The notes: generated from the letters alone by a model not told the origin. 64,000 nt of DNA from Porphyromonadaceae bacterium UBA7180 (GCA_002491165.1 DKVK01000060.1:21010-85009), one strand, 5' to 3'; positions 7,813 through 16,026 are shown, numbered from the stretch's first letter. Numbers and translations are program-made.

Positions 7813-9009
7813 TTATTTGGAGGCGGCGGCCACTTTTTCGGCAAACTCGGCGATGGCGGGTTCCAGCCCGTCGCTGTAAGCGTGCTTCATGCTCAGTTGC
7901 GCCACGGGGGGAAGTCCCATGGCCTCGAACTGCTTCTCAAGCGACGCTCCTGCGGCCGACGCCCATGTGAAGGAGCCGAAAGTGGCCGTCACCTTATTCT
8001 TAATCTCGCGCACGCGCATGGCGTTCATAAACTGCTGCACGGGCGGGAAAACGTCCATCGAATATGTGGGCGAGCCCACGATGAGGGTCTTCGATAGGAA
8101 TGCCTCGGTAATCATGTCGCACATTTCGGCCGTGGCGGCATTGAAAATGCGGATGTTCTCCATTCCGCGCTCGGCCAGCGCGTCGGCGATGCGGTCCACC
8201 AATTCGGCGGTGTTGCCGTACATCGTGGCGAAGACTATCACCGTGCCCCCCTCGGCCTCGTACCGGCTGAGGCGGTCGTAGACGTCGAGCACGCGTTTCT
8301 TCTCGTCAATCCACACCGGCCCGTGCGTCGAGCAGATGTAGTCGATGGGGAGCGAGCCGGCTTTTTTCATGGCCGCCTGCACGAATTTCCCATATTTTCC
8401 AACGATGCAGGAGTAGTAACGGTTCATCTCGGAGAAGTAGACTTCAAGTTCTGCGCTGCTCATTTCACGGTCGGTGAAACGGCCGTTCAGGGCGCCGAAG
8501 CATCCGAAGGCGTCGCCGCTGAAGAGCACGCGCTCCTCTTCGAGATAAGTCATCATCGTCTCGGGCCAATGTACCATCGGGGTGGTGACGAAGCGGAGCG
8601 TGCGGCCGCCAAGGTCGAGCGTGTCGCCATCCTTGACAATGCGGATGCGGTCGTCGGGCACATGGTAGAATCCTTTCACCTGCTCGGCGCTGATCTTGTT
8701 GCAGACGAGCATGAGCTGCGGGAAACGGTCCAGGAGCAAGGGTATGGAACCGGAATGGTCCGGCTCGGTATGGTTAACCACGAGGAAGTCAGGGCAACGG
8801 AGTTTGCCGAGGTCGCAGAAATTGTCGATGAGGGAACGGAATTCACCACCCTCCACGGAGTCGATAAGTGCAGTGGCTTGCGAGCCGCGCACCACGTAGC
8901 TGTTGTATGAAACACCGTAAGGGAGGGGCCAAAGAGCCTCGAAACGAGTCGTCGTACGGTCGTTGACGCCAACGTAAATCACTGATTCTGTTATTTTTCT
9001 CACTTTCAT
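7813..9009 (-). CDS. A-type flavoprotein (FprA/ROO family, oxygen or NO reductase)
   Basis: A 398-residue fusion of a metallo-beta-lactamase-fold diiron domain and a C-terminal flavodoxin domain. The HTEPDHSG motif (about residues 83-90) plus later HWPE and SGDAFG elements supply the iron ligands; VIVFATMYGNTAELV (about residue 255 on) is the FMN-binding loop. In anaerobes these enzymes reduce oxygen to water or NO to N2O with electrons from rubredoxin. I use the ATG at 9009, not the upstream one, because MKVRKIT matches the usual start. No rubredoxin or reductase partner is visible nearby. Confidence 0.9.
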   Translation of the reverse strand: MKVRKITESVIYVGVNDRTTTRFEALWPLPYGVSYNSYVVRGSQATALIDSVEGGEFRSLIDNFCDLGKLRCPDFLVVNHTEPDHSGSIPLLLDRFPQLMLVCNKISAEQVKGFYHVPDDRIRIVKDGDTLDLGGRTLRFVTTPMVHWPETMMTYLEEERVLFSGDAFGCFGALNGRFTDREMSSAELEVYFSEMNRYYSCIVGKYGKFVQAAMKKAGSLPIDYICSTHGPVWIDEKKRVLDVYDRLSRYEAEGGTVIVFATMYGNTAELVDRIADALAERGMENIRIFNAATAEMCDMITEAFLSKTLIVGSPTYSMDVFPPVQQFMNAMRVREIKNKVTATFGSFTWASAAGASLEKQFEAMGLPPVAQLSMKHAYSDGLEPAIAEFAEKVAAASK

Positions 9010-9082
9010 TGTCTGATAAAATATAAAAAATCTCAAAGGAGTGTTAAACCAACACACCCGGGATTGGCGTTATATGTGAGAA

Positions 9083-9116
9083 CAAAGGTATAAAAAATAA
9101 TCGGGATTTCTGCAAA
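9083..9116 (-). promoter_or_regulatory. Probable promoter of the flavoprotein-UDG-DedA-rpe run
   Basis: On the minus strand, TACCTTTG (9090-9083) is preceded by TTTG (9116-9113) with a 22-base spacer, slightly longer than the usual 19-21. Transcription would start near 9077, about 68 bases before the flavoprotein start. Confidence 0.55.
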
Positions 9117-9140
9117 AGAGATCACAAAAATATTTGAACT

Positions 9141-9866
9141 ATGAAAAAATACTTAGCTGAATTCTTCGGAACGATGTTTCTCGTACTGCTGGCGTGCGGC
9201 AGCGCCGTGCTTGCAGGCGACAAAATCGGGGTGCTCGGCATCGGACTCTGCTTCGGCCTCGTGCTCCTCGCCCTCTGCTACGCCATAGGCGGAATCTCCG
9301 GCTGTCACGTCAATCCCGCAGTCTCGCTGGCCGTTTTCCTCACCGACAAGAAATTCAAGGCCGTGGACCTCTGCGGCTACGTTATAGCGCAGCTCCTCGG
9401 TGCCGCCGTGGGGGCCGCTTTCCTCTGGTGGCTCATGGACTTCGGTAACTTTGGAGCCACGGGATACGTATTCGGAGGCATAACGCAACACATCGGCTCC
9501 ACCAACAACACCTCGTATCTGGCCACCAACGTGCTGCAGCAGGGCGCCACGTGGCAGATGGCCCTGCTTGCCGAATGCCTGCTCACATTCTTCTTCGTCT
9601 TCACTGTGCTCGGAGCAACCTCCAAACTCGGCAACAGCAACCTGGCCGGCGTGGCCATCGGCCTCGCACTCGGCCTGGTCAACATCGTCGGTATCCCCGT
9701 GGACAACTGCTCGGTGAACCCGGCCCGTTCCTTCGGACCTGCACTCTTCGCCCCCAACGCTTGGCCCGATTTCTGGATTATGGTGGTCGGACCGCTGGCA
9801 GGCGCACTCATTGCCGCAGCAGTGTGGAGGGCTCTGGCCACAGGCCGCGCTCCCGAAGAAGCCTGA
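9141..9866 (+). CDS. aqpZ: Aquaporin Z-type water channel
   Basis: A 241-residue MIP-family channel with six helices and both half-helix NPA motifs: CHVNPAVSL (about residues 54-62) and CSVNPARSFG (about residues 189-198). The Arg after the second NPA is the selectivity-filter arginine, and the overall sequence is closer to water-selective AqpZ than to glycerol facilitators. It is divergent from the flavoprotein gene. A GC-rich hairpin follows it. Confidence 0.93.
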   Translation: MKKYLAEFFGTMFLVLLACGSAVLAGDKIGVLGIGLCFGLVLLALCYAIGGISGCHVNPAVSLAVFLTDKKFKAVDLCGYVIAQLLGAAVGAAFLWWLMDFGNFGATGYVFGGITQHIGSTNNTSYLATNVLQQGATWQMALLAECLLTFFFVFTVLGATSKLGNSNLAGVAIGLALGLVNIVGIPVDNCSVNPARSFGPALFAPNAWPDFWIMVVGPLAGALIAAAVWRALATGRAPEEA

Positions 9867-9914
9867 TGACTCCTTTATAATAAAGCTCATTCTTTAACGT
9901 TAGATATATATCTG

Positions 9915-9943
9915 CGGCCGGCTCGCCACAACGTAGCCGGCCG
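9915..9943 (+). terminator. Possible terminator after aqpZ
   Basis: Perfect 9-bp stem CGGCCGGCT (9915-9923) with AGCCGGCCG (9935-9943) and an 11-base loop; the tail TTCTCCC is poor in T, so it may be inefficient. Confidence 0.45.
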
Positions 9944-9967
9944 TTCTCCCTAAAAGATACCACCCTT

Positions 9968-10318
9968 ATGAATATCTTCCGCTATCCGCTAATTCCGACA
10001 CTAACGCTGTTCGCCACATTCGCCTTACATTCCCAGAAAATCTACATCACAGATAACCGTTGGCAAGCCGACGTCAAGGTCTACATCACCGACAATACCT
10101 GGCAGGCCGACGAGGTAGTCTACATCACAGACAACCGTTGGCAGGCCGACGCAAAAGACTGCATCTGGTACTTCACCGACAACCGCTGGCAGGCCGACAA
10201 AATCATCTTCTATGTAGACAACCGCTGGCAGGCCGACCTCGTGGTGTACTTCACAGACAGCCGGTGGCGCGCCGAGTGGAAAGACAAAAAGAAGATGCAC
10301 CTTATGCTCGAAAAATAA
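9968..10318 (+). CDS. DUF6150-like repeat protein, short tandem [VY]xTDNRWQAD peptides
   Basis: A 116-residue protein consisting of a signal-like hydrophobic N-terminus (about residues 1-22) followed by six imperfect tandem copies of an 11-14-residue unit, consensus YITDNRWQAD plus two to five spacer residues. The last copies vary to YVDNRWQAD and FTDSRWRAE. Bacteroidota proteins with this TD(N/S)xWxAD pattern are grouped as DUF6150; function unknown. The regular alternation of beta-prone residues suggests a stacked beta-structure. Codons in the copies vary (CGT/CGC, CAA/CAG), so the repeat is kept by protein selection rather than recent duplication. No partner gene is apparent. Confidence 0.7.
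   Translation: MNIFRYPLIPTLTLFATFALHSQKIYITDNRWQADVKVYITDNTWQADEVVYITDNRWQADAKDCIWYFTDNRWQADKIIFYVDNRWQADLVVYFTDSRWRAEWKDKKKMHLMLEK
9985..10280 (+). repeat. Tandem coding repeat within the DUF6150-like gene
   Basis: Six degenerate units, each centred on a segment like GACAACCGCTGGCAGGCCGA, spaced about 33-48 bases apart from roughly 10040 to 10280. Spacing differs by multiples of three, so it is a protein repeat and not a CRISPR. Confidence 0.7.
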
Positions 10319-10648
10319 ACCATCCTTAAGGCCATTTTCTTCCGGGGACAGTTTGAGAAAAGGATTTATCACTAAATTTGCGTCCAAACAGCAATATAAA
10401 CACAGCTCTCGTTGCAGGTTTTCTCATTGCAGGTTTTCTTCAGGCATCTCACGCAGTTTTTTCTGGACTATTCGGCTCATTTGGCCTATTCCCGTCGACT
10501 TAATGAATCACACTGCAGAGATAGACAAGTGTGCTGATATAGACCATGAACACTCAACCATGCATAACACGTCAGGTGGAAATCTGCGCTGTTGCGCGGC
10601 GCGGCGGCCAGGGCGCGGCGCGGCGGCGGGAATTTTTTTCTTTTTTCT
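10319..10648. other. Non-coding stretch upstream of glyA with two direct repeats
   Basis: No convincing gene. It holds a tandem 15-base repeat (TTGCAGGTTTTCT at 10412-10424 and 10427-10439) and a GC-only direct repeat (GCGCGGCGCGGCGGC at 10594-10608 and 10613-10627) followed at once by a T-rich run. A possible extra -7 box TAAATTTG lies at 10373-10380 with a TTTG only 17 bases upstream. A frame crossing this region (10353-10667) is arginine- and phenylalanine-rich, begins ahead of that box, and looks non-coding. Confidence 0.5.
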
Positions 10649-10680
10649 TTTGGATAATCGGAAATAACTCACTACCTTTG
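10649..10680 (+). promoter_or_regulatory. Promoter of glyA
   Basis: TTTG at 10649-10652, 20-base spacer, TACCTTTG at 10673-10680: full consensus. Transcription would begin near 10686, giving a leader of about 24 bases. Confidence 0.8.
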
Positions 10681-10709
10681 CCGAAAATTTACCGTAATAC
10701 CAAAGAAAA

Positions 10710-11990
10710 ATGCAGAGAGATAACGAAATCTTCGACATCATTGACCGTGAACATCTACGCCAGCGCCGTGGCATCGAGCTTATCGCCAGCGAAAACTTCG
10801 TCAGCGACGAGGTGATGCGCGCCATGGGTTCCTGCCTTACCAACAAGTACGCCGAGGGCTATCCCGCACACCGCTACTACGGCGGCTGCCAGATAGTGGA
10901 CGAGGCCGAAAACCTGGCCCGCGAACGCGCCAAGAAACTTTTCGACGCCGAATGGGTCAACGTGCAGCCCCACAGCGGCGCACAGGCCAACATGGCCGTA
11001 TTCATGGCTGTCCTCAAACCGGGAGACACCTTCATGGGTATGGACCTCAGCCACGGCGGTCACCTCAGCCACGGCAGCCCCGTGAACTTCTCCGGACTCA
11101 TGTTCCACCCCATCTCTTACACCGTGAACCCCGAAACAGGCCGCGTTAACTATGAGGAGATGGAAGAGAAGGCACGCGCGGAGCGTCCCAAACTCATCAT
11201 CGCCGGTGCTTCGGCCTACAGCCGCGAATGGGACTATGCCCGCATCCGTAAACTCGCCGACGAAATCGGCGCCATCTTCATGGTAGACATGGCACACCCC
11301 GCCGGACTCATCGCCGCCGGTCTGCTCGAAAACCCCGTCAAACACGCCCATATCGTCACCACCACCACCCACAAGACCCTCCGCGGCCCGCGCGGCGGTA
11401 TGATCCTTATGGGCAAGGACTTCGACAACCCCTGGGGCAAGAAGACTCCGAAAGGGGAAATCAAGAAGATGTCCGCCCTGCTTGACTCTGCCGTATTCCC
11501 CGGCGTACAGGGTGGCCCGCTCGAGCACGTCATCGCAGCCAAAGCCGTGGCTTTCGGCGAATGCCTCCAGCCCGAATGGCGCGACTATGCCATCCAGGTG
11601 AAGAAAAACGCTACCGCCCTTGCCAACGCCCTCATGGCACGCGGCTACAAGATTATCTCCGACGGTACCGACAACCACTCGATGCTCGTTGACCTGCGTC
11701 CCAAATTCCCTGAAATGTCTGGCAAGAAGGCCGAACGCGTGCTTGTGGAAGCCGACATCACTGCCAACAAGAACATGGTTCCCTACGATACCCGCTCGCC
11801 GTTCCTTACCTCCGGTCTGCGCTTCGGCACCGCCGCCATCACCACACGCGGCGCCAAAGAGGAACTTATGGAGAAAATCGCCGACTTCATAGACCGCGTA
11901 CTTACCAACGCCGACGACCCCGCCGTCATCGCCGAAGTACGCCGCGAAGTCAACGACATTATGAACGAATACCCGATGTTCGCCTGGTAA
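10710..11990 (+). CDS. glyA: Serine hydroxymethyltransferase
   Basis: A 426-residue PLP enzyme converting serine and tetrahydrofolate to glycine and methylene-THF, the main supply of one-carbon units. Visible motifs: [12 protein letters not shown] at residues 25-36, [10 protein letters not shown], the PLP-lysine segment [14 protein letters not shown] (about residues 217-230) and [19 protein letters not shown]. Length and start agree with the family. It is a single-gene unit with its own promoter and terminator. Codon use is strongly biased to C-ending codons, as expected for a highly expressed gene. Confidence 0.97.
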   Translation: MQRDNEIFDIIDREHLRQRRGIELIASENFVSDEVMRAMGSCLTNKYAEGYPAHRYYGGCQIVDEAENLARERAKKLFDAEWVNVQPHSGAQANMAVFMAVLKPGDTFMGMDLSHGGHLSHGSPVNFSGLMFHPISYTVNPETGRVNYEEMEEKARAERPKLIIAGASAYSREWDYARIRKLADEIGAIFMVDMAHPAGLIAAGLLENPVKHAHIVTTTTHKTLRGPRGGMILMGKDFDNPWGKKTPKGEIKKMSALLDSAVFPGVQGGPLEHVIAAKAVAFGECLQPEWRDYAIQVKKNATALANALMARGYKIISDGTDNHSMLVDLRPKFPEMSGKKAERVLVEADITANKNMVPYDTRSPFLTSGLRFGTAAITTRGAKEELMEKIADFIDRVLTNADDPAVIAEVRREVNDIMNEYPMFAW

Positions 11991-12018
11991 CAGCCGCGGC
12001 ACATCGCCAACCATTACG

Positions 12019-12046
12019 AATCTTCGGAGCTTTGGCTCCGGAGATT
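12019..12046 (+). terminator. Rho-independent terminator of glyA
   Basis: A 12-base stem (AATCTTCGGAGC at 12019-12030, GCTCCGGAGATT at 12035-12046; one wobble) with loop TTTG, followed by CTATTCTTTTCTTA. Confidence 0.85.
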
Positions 12047-12073
12047 CTATTCTTTTCTTAACGCCTCGCTCCA

Positions 12074-12120
12074 CGTGACCTTTTGCCGGAAGGCGGCAAG
12101 CCTATTCTTGCCGGTCACAC
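12074..12120 (+). promoter_or_regulatory. Structured leader element upstream of bioD
   Basis: An outer stem GTGACC (12075-12080) with GGTCAC (12113-12118) encloses two mutually exclusive hairpins: TTGCCG (12083-12088)/CGGCAA (12094-12099) and CGGCAAG (12094-12100)/CTTGCCG (12107-12113), the latter also competing for one base of the outer stem. It lies 76 bases before the bioD start. Function unknown; a recombination scar or an RNA switch are both possible. Confidence 0.4.
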
Positions 12121-12195
12121 GTAACCCTCCCTCCGGTTCCACTTTCCGAGAGTTCATTTACAGGACTCCATCAACTTAATAATATAGGACAGCAA

Positions 12196-12852
12196 ATGTC
12201 AGAGAACTTCCCGAAAATCATCTTCGTGACCGGCATCGGCACCGATGTCGGCAAAAGCTGGGCCACCGGCTGGCTCGCACGCGAAATAGCTGACGCCGGC
12301 CACTCCGTCATCACCCATAAATTCATACAGACAGGGTGCCACGAGTTCAGCGAAGACATAGACACCCACCGACGCATCATGGGCATAGCGATGCAACCCC
12401 GCGACCTCGACCATACCACCGCACCGCTGATTCTTTCCTATCCCGCCTCGCCACAACTGTCGGCCTCAATCGACGGTGTTACAGTAGATTATGATATTAC
12501 AATTAAAGCTATACATCAACTTTCGGAAGAATACGACACGGTAATTTCTGAAGGCGCCGGCGGCCTGATGGTGCCTCTGAACGACGACATGCTGACCCTC
12601 GACCTGCTGCGCGAACATCCCGAGTTCTCCGCCGCAGTAGTGGTGAGCGGCTATCTCGGCTCCATAAACCACGCCCTGCTCACCCTCGAGGCACTCCGCC
12701 GCGAAGGAGTAAAGGTCTGGGCTGTAATCTATAACCCGCACTTCGACAACGACGCCATAATCGCAGCCGACACCAAGAATTATCTGCAAAACTACGTCTC
12801 AGTGATGCACCCCGGTACGCTGTGGATACAGATGCCTGAAAAGATAATGTGA
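12196..12852 (+). CDS. bioD: Dethiobiotin synthetase
   Basis: A 218-residue ATP-dependent carboxylase-like ligase that closes the ureido ring of dethiobiotin, the next-to-last step of biotin synthesis. The P-loop FVTGIGTDVGKSW (about residues 11-22), HKFIQTG (substrate-binding Lys), and EGAGGLMVPL (about residues 117-126) are diagnostic. Other bio genes are not in the window, so bioD is uncoupled from bioB/F/A/C here. A promoter for a candidate small RNA begins 17 bases after its stop. Confidence 0.92.
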   Translation: MSENFPKIIFVTGIGTDVGKSWATGWLAREIADAGHSVITHKFIQTGCHEFSEDIDTHRRIMGIAMQPRDLDHTTAPLILSYPASPQLSASIDGVTVDYDITIKAIHQLSEEYDTVISEGAGGLMVPLNDDMLTLDLLREHPEFSAAVVVSGYLGSINHALLTLEALRREGVKVWAVIYNPHFDNDAIIAADTKNYLQNYVSVMHPGTLWIQMPEKIM

Positions 12853-12868
12853 AAAATTAGGCTGAATA

Positions 12869-12900
12869 TTTCGCCGTATGATAAATTTTTATTATCTTTG
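12869..12900 (+). promoter_or_regulatory. Promoter of the candidate small RNA
   Basis: TTTC at 12869-12872, a 20-base spacer and TATCTTTG at 12893-12900: one mismatch in the -33 box. It lies just after bioD and is too far (about 250 bases) from the next start codon to serve it with an ordinary leader. Confidence 0.65.
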
Positions 12901-12905
12901 CAAAG

Positions 12906-13054
12906 AATTTGCACGGTCAGGCACCTCACGCAAGAGGCCGTAAACCGGGCAGATTCACCAAACAGCGGACCGAAGCGTCCACCTCTCCCCACGTCACCGG
13001 TATAAGCACCACACGGCTCCCCGGCAAGCATGGAACTACGGCCCCCTTTTTTTT
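12906..13054 (+). ncRNA. Candidate structured small RNA, about 150 nt
   Basis: The span runs from the expected start of the promoter at 12869-12900 to a run of eight T at 13047-13054. No frame in it looks coding. Nested long-range pairs can form: GGCCGTA (12936-12942) with TACGGCC (13037-13043), CCGGG (12945-12949) with CCCGG (13020-13024), and a local hairpin GGAC-CGAAGC-GTCC (12967-12980). The outer pair ends four bases before the T run, as in an intrinsic terminator. I do not see SRP, tmRNA or RNase P signatures. Bacteroidales 6S-like RNAs (Rfam Bacteroidales-1) are the first comparison to make. A long 5' leader of the exonuclease gene is the alternative. Confidence 0.5.
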
Positions 13055-13158
13055 AAAGAACGCACGTAAGTGCTAAATATGGAATCGCACTGAAGCGCAA
13101 AACGTTGGGCAAAAAGCACTTTATGTCCTGCCGCGCCTCTTAAAGCAACACAGAAAAC

Positions 13159-13824
13159 ATGACTGCCACAGAAGAAGACTATATGTTATCAATCTCCAAA
13201 CAGACGTTGGCGAAACTTCCGGCTGCCCATTATCAGGGACCGATCTCCGTCATCGACAAGCCGGAGGATATCGACGGTGCCGTGAAGGAACTCTACGCGG
13301 CTCCGATAATCGGTTTCGACACCGAGACCCGTCCCAGTTTCAAAAAAGGGCAGTCAAACACCGTTTCGCTCATACAGCTTTGCACTCCGGAACACTGCTT
13401 TCTCTTCCGCACCGGCATCACCGGAATCACGCAGCCACTGCGTGCCCTGCTCGAAGACCCCGCCAAGACCAAGGTCGGCCTATCGCTTCACGATGACTTC
13501 CATAATTTGGCCAAGATCTCTGACCTTCAACCGGATGGTTTCATAGACTTACAACAATACGTTAAGTCAGTACGCATCGCAGACAACTCCCTTTCCCGCA
13601 TCTATGCCATAATTTTCGGGAAGAGAATCTCCAAGGGACAGCGCCTCTCCAACTGGGAAGCGGCCCACCTCACCGAGTTCCAGCAGTCATACGCCGCACT
13701 CGACGCAAAAGCCTGCATCGACATTTACGAAGCCATAAGCCAGAACCGCTTCCGCTACGAAGACTCGCAGTACAAAGTCCCCATCGACCAACTCCCGGAC
13801 TTCCAGCCCTCTCTTCAGCAATAA
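13159..13824 (+). CDS. 3'-5' exonuclease, DnaQ-like DEDDy type (WRN/RNase D-like)
   Basis: A 221-residue protein with a single exonuclease domain. Exo I IIGFDTETRP (about residues 50-59) gives the Asp-x-Glu pair, Exo II is in VGLSLHDDFHNL (about residues 112-123), and Exo III QQSYAALDAKAC (about residues 177-188) has the Tyr-x3-Asp of the DEDDy group. Stand-alone proteins of this kind trim RNA or DNA 3' ends. A second in-frame ATG at 13183 is equally usable; neither has a clear ribosome-binding site. A lysine-rich nucleic-acid-binding patch (GKRISKGQRLSNWE) precedes Exo III. Confidence 0.88.
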   Translation: MTATEEDYMLSISKQTLAKLPAAHYQGPISVIDKPEDIDGAVKELYAAPIIGFDTETRPSFKKGQSNTVSLIQLCTPEHCFLFRTGITGITQPLRALLEDPAKTKVGLSLHDDFHNLAKISDLQPDGFIDLQQYVKSVRIADNSLSRIYAIIFGKRISKGQRLSNWEAAHLTEFQQSYAALDAKACIDIYEAISQNRFRYEDSQYKVPIDQLPDFQPSLQQ

Positions 13825-14145
13825 CGCGCTTGTCCCACTATACCGGGACTCCGGCGGCGGACTGAAATTTTCCCTCTGACAGAAACTGAAACCCTCTGCA
13901 AATAATTTAAAATTACGACATAACACTTTTCCTGCTTTTACAAGCCCCGAATCGTGAAATTACGGCTTAAAAAGCCGGATTTGCAAAAACAATTCCATTT
14001 CACCTGCGTTTTAATATAAGCAAGCCTGAAAAGACGGCGCCTTCTCTTCTCCACTACGCCTTACGGCCTGCCGAACAAATAACAATCATTGACCTCTACG
14101 CCCTGCGGGACACCGATGCCCCGACGGCGATAACAAGTTCAAAAA
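13825..14145. other. Intergenic stretch without recognisable genes
   Basis: About 320 bases. One small hairpin (CGGCT/AGCCG near 13963-13977) without a T tail is visible. I see no consensus promoter and no coding frame. Confidence 0.4.
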
Positions 14146-14415
14146 ATGGATTTTAGAAAATACCGTCACCTCTGGATGCCTGCAATAATACTGGTTTATT
14201 TCCTGTTCATGGCATGGCAAGGACGCGACATTCTGCTTGTGCAGGGTGATTACCTGAGATTCTACGGGACAGTGGCCGCCGAGCTTTTTGTCATAGTGCT
14301 GCTCTCTATATTCCTGCGCAAGAAATACCAGATGAAACAGGCGCGCGAAGCAGAAATGGCCCGGCTGGCCAAGGAACGCGAAGAGTGCGAGAAGGAGGAG
14401 GCCAAGGCGCCTTGA
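14146..14415 (+). CDS. Small two-helix membrane protein with charged C-terminal coiled coil (89 aa)
   Basis: Not assigned to a family. A basic N-terminus (MDFRKYRH) precedes helix 1 (about residues 9-25), a short loop with WQGRDI, helix 2 (about residues 41-57), and a highly charged tail rich in Lys, Glu, Arg and Ala (residues 58-89) with heptad-like spacing. Such proteins are common beside envelope genes in Bacteroidota, but this one is separated by 380 bases from the next operon. Confidence 0.65.
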   Translation: MDFRKYRHLWMPAIILVYFLFMAWQGRDILLVQGDYLRFYGTVAAELFVIVLLSIFLRKKYQMKQAREAEMARLAKEREECEKEEAKAP

Positions 14416-14636
14416 GCACGTCGGCTACACGGCCGCTTTCCGCTGCAATGCATACGGGAATGCGGCCGAAAATGGAAACATAGTTCTCCCACCGAAAGGA
14501 ATAGCCAAGAGAATCTACAACGCACACACCTCGTTGCCGAGGATCTATAAAAGGGGTAGCGGTTGAGCAAGCAATTGCCCCTCTTTACCCTTCTGGAAAG
14601 AAACAAACAGATAAAAAATTTTTTTTTCGCTAAAAA
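14416..14636. other. Intergenic stretch before the DUF3575 operon
   Basis: No gene seen. A weak hairpin (AGGGG near 14552 with CCCCT near 14578) may end transcription from the 89-aa gene. The final part is an A/T tract just upstream of a strong promoter. Confidence 0.35.
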
Positions 14637-14668
14637 TTTGTTCATCTCGCCTAGAATTTGTAAATTTG
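14637..14668 (+). promoter_or_regulatory. Promoter of the DUF3575/DUF6562 operon
   Basis: TTTG at 14637-14640, 20-base spacer, TAAATTTG at 14661-14668: full consensus, preceded by a nine-base T run. The leader to the chosen ATG at 14797 is about 120 bases. Confidence 0.8.
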
Positions 14669-14796
14669 CATCAATAAACGGGTCATAACTTTAAAGCCAG
14701 GAAACAAATATCCACAAGTCACAACTGTAACAAATTGACAGCTAAAGGCTTAGCTTTGAAATTTTGACTTTAACATGCCTTAGTAAATTCATTCAC

Positions 14797-16026
14797 ATGA
14801 AGATAAGAAGCATAGCGTTAACATTACTGGCCTCTGCCGCGGCACTCACAAGCGTTGCCTCAGAGAAAAAGACGGAGGCCTTCAACGTAAACTTCGTTGT
14901 GGGAAGTACGCAGCTATTGCCGAGCTTCAGCAACAACCGTGAGGTTCTCCAGAGCCTTGACGAGTTCTTGCGCGAAGCTCAGAACAGCGGCGAATACCGC
15001 GTTGTGGACATCACATACTGCGGTTACGCCTCCCCCGAAGGCCCCACGGCCCTCAACGACCGTCTATCCAAAGGGCGTTGCCGCTCTTTGGCAAACTACG
15101 TTGAAACCAGGGCGCAGTTCCCCGACGCAACCATTACGGAAGGTGCCCAGATGGACATCTGGCCCGAAGTGGTTCGCCGCCTCCAAGAACTCAACTACCC
15201 CAAAACACAAGAGGTTATCGATATCCTTAACGATGACTCGCGCGAGTGGGACCGCAACAATCCCTATGCCGCGCGCGTTCAGAAACTCCGCCGCCTCGAC
15301 AAGGGCCGCGTATGGAAGTACATCAACACCAACGTGCTGATGCCTATGCGCAACGCCACAGTCACTTTCGTCACCGTAGAAAAAGTTGAGCCCTCGCCCG
15401 TAGTTATAGAACAGCCCGAAAAGCCCTTCATCGAAGAGCCGGTGGAAGTCGTTACCGAAGAAATTGTCGAAGAAGTAGTACAGGAGGAAAAAGAATGGCG
15501 GCCGCACCTCTACCTCAAGACCAACGCGGTGGCTTGGGCCATGCTTATCTCCAACGCCGCCGTTGAATGGGAGTTCCACCCCCATTGGTCAGTCACTGCT
15601 CCCATCTATTATAGCGGTGTAAACTACTTCACCAGCAAAATCAAGTTCCGCACACTCGCCTTCCAGCCCGAGATTCGCTACTGGTTCCGCAACAACAATG
15701 ACGACGGATTTTTCGTCGGCGCCCACTTCTCGGTAGCCAAATACAACTTCGCCATAAACGGCAAATACCGTTTCCAGGACCACCACGCCAAATATCCGGC
15801 CCTCGGCGGAGGTCTCAGCGTAGGCTACCGTATACCCATCTCCAAAGACCACCGCTGGAAACTCGAGTTCACGGCCGGGGGCGGGTACTACCACCTGTGG
15901 ACTGACTACTTCCTCAATGAAAATAACGGTCCCAAAATCTACAAGAAAAAGAAAAACCAGTTCTTGGTTGACAACGTAGGCGTGACTTTCATGTATATGT
16001 TCGACTTAAACAGAGGAGGAAAATAA
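14797..16026 (+). CDS. Outer-membrane protein: OmpA-like periplasmic part plus DUF3575-type barrel
   Basis: A 409-residue secreted protein with a signal peptide (MKIRSIALTLLASAAALTSVASE). Residues about 25-190 hold an OmpA-like fold segment (YCGYASPEGPTALNDRLSKGR, where the peptidoglycan-binding helix is usually found), then a Pro/Glu/Val-rich linker (about 215-240), then a C-terminal region of aromatic beta strands starting LYLKTNAVAWAM that matches DUF3575. DUF3575 proteins lie in fimbria-type operons of Bacteroidales. The ATG at 14764 is rejected since it spoils the signal peptide. The stop overlaps the next start as TAATG. Confidence 0.82.
   Translation: MKIRSIALTLLASAAALTSVASEKKTEAFNVNFVVGSTQLLPSFSNNREVLQSLDEFLREAQNSGEYRVVDITYCGYASPEGPTALNDRLSKGRCRSLANYVETRAQFPDATITEGAQMDIWPEVVRRLQELNYPKTQEVIDILNDDSREWDRNNPYAARVQKLRRLDKGRVWKYINTNVLMPMRNATVTFVTVEKVEPSPVVIEQPEKPFIEEPVEVVTEEIVEEVVQEEKEWRPHLYLKTNAVAWAMLISNAAVEWEFHPHWSVTAPIYYSGVNYFTSKIKFRTLAFQPEIRYWFRNNNDDGFFVGAHFSVAKYNFAINGKYRFQDHHAKYPALGGGLSVGYRIPISKDHRWKLEFTAGGGYYHLWTDYFLNENNGPKIYKKKKNQFLVDNVGVTFMYMFDLNRGGK

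Noticed and set aside
10040..10280. Spaced repeats resembling a CRISPR array
   Set aside because: The units are in frame, vary at third positions and encode a repeated peptide; no cas genes are near.
10353..10667. 104-codon frame upstream of glyA
   Set aside because: Arginine/phenylalanine-rich without a family, starts with a weak codon upstream of a -7 box, and crosses low-complexity GC and T runs.
10560..10709. Tetrahydrofolate or glycine riboswitch before glyA
   Set aside because: I cannot find the conserved cores; the GC block is a direct repeat and the promoter leaves a leader of only about 24 bases.
10755..12074. 439-codon minus-strand frame opposite glyA
   Set aside because: Shadow of a clear glyA gene; composition (Val/Gly/His) is that of an antisense frame in GC-rich DNA.
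14764..14796. Earlier start for the DUF3575 protein
   Set aside because: It would add 11 residues ahead of a typical signal peptide start (MKIRSIAL) and hinder export.
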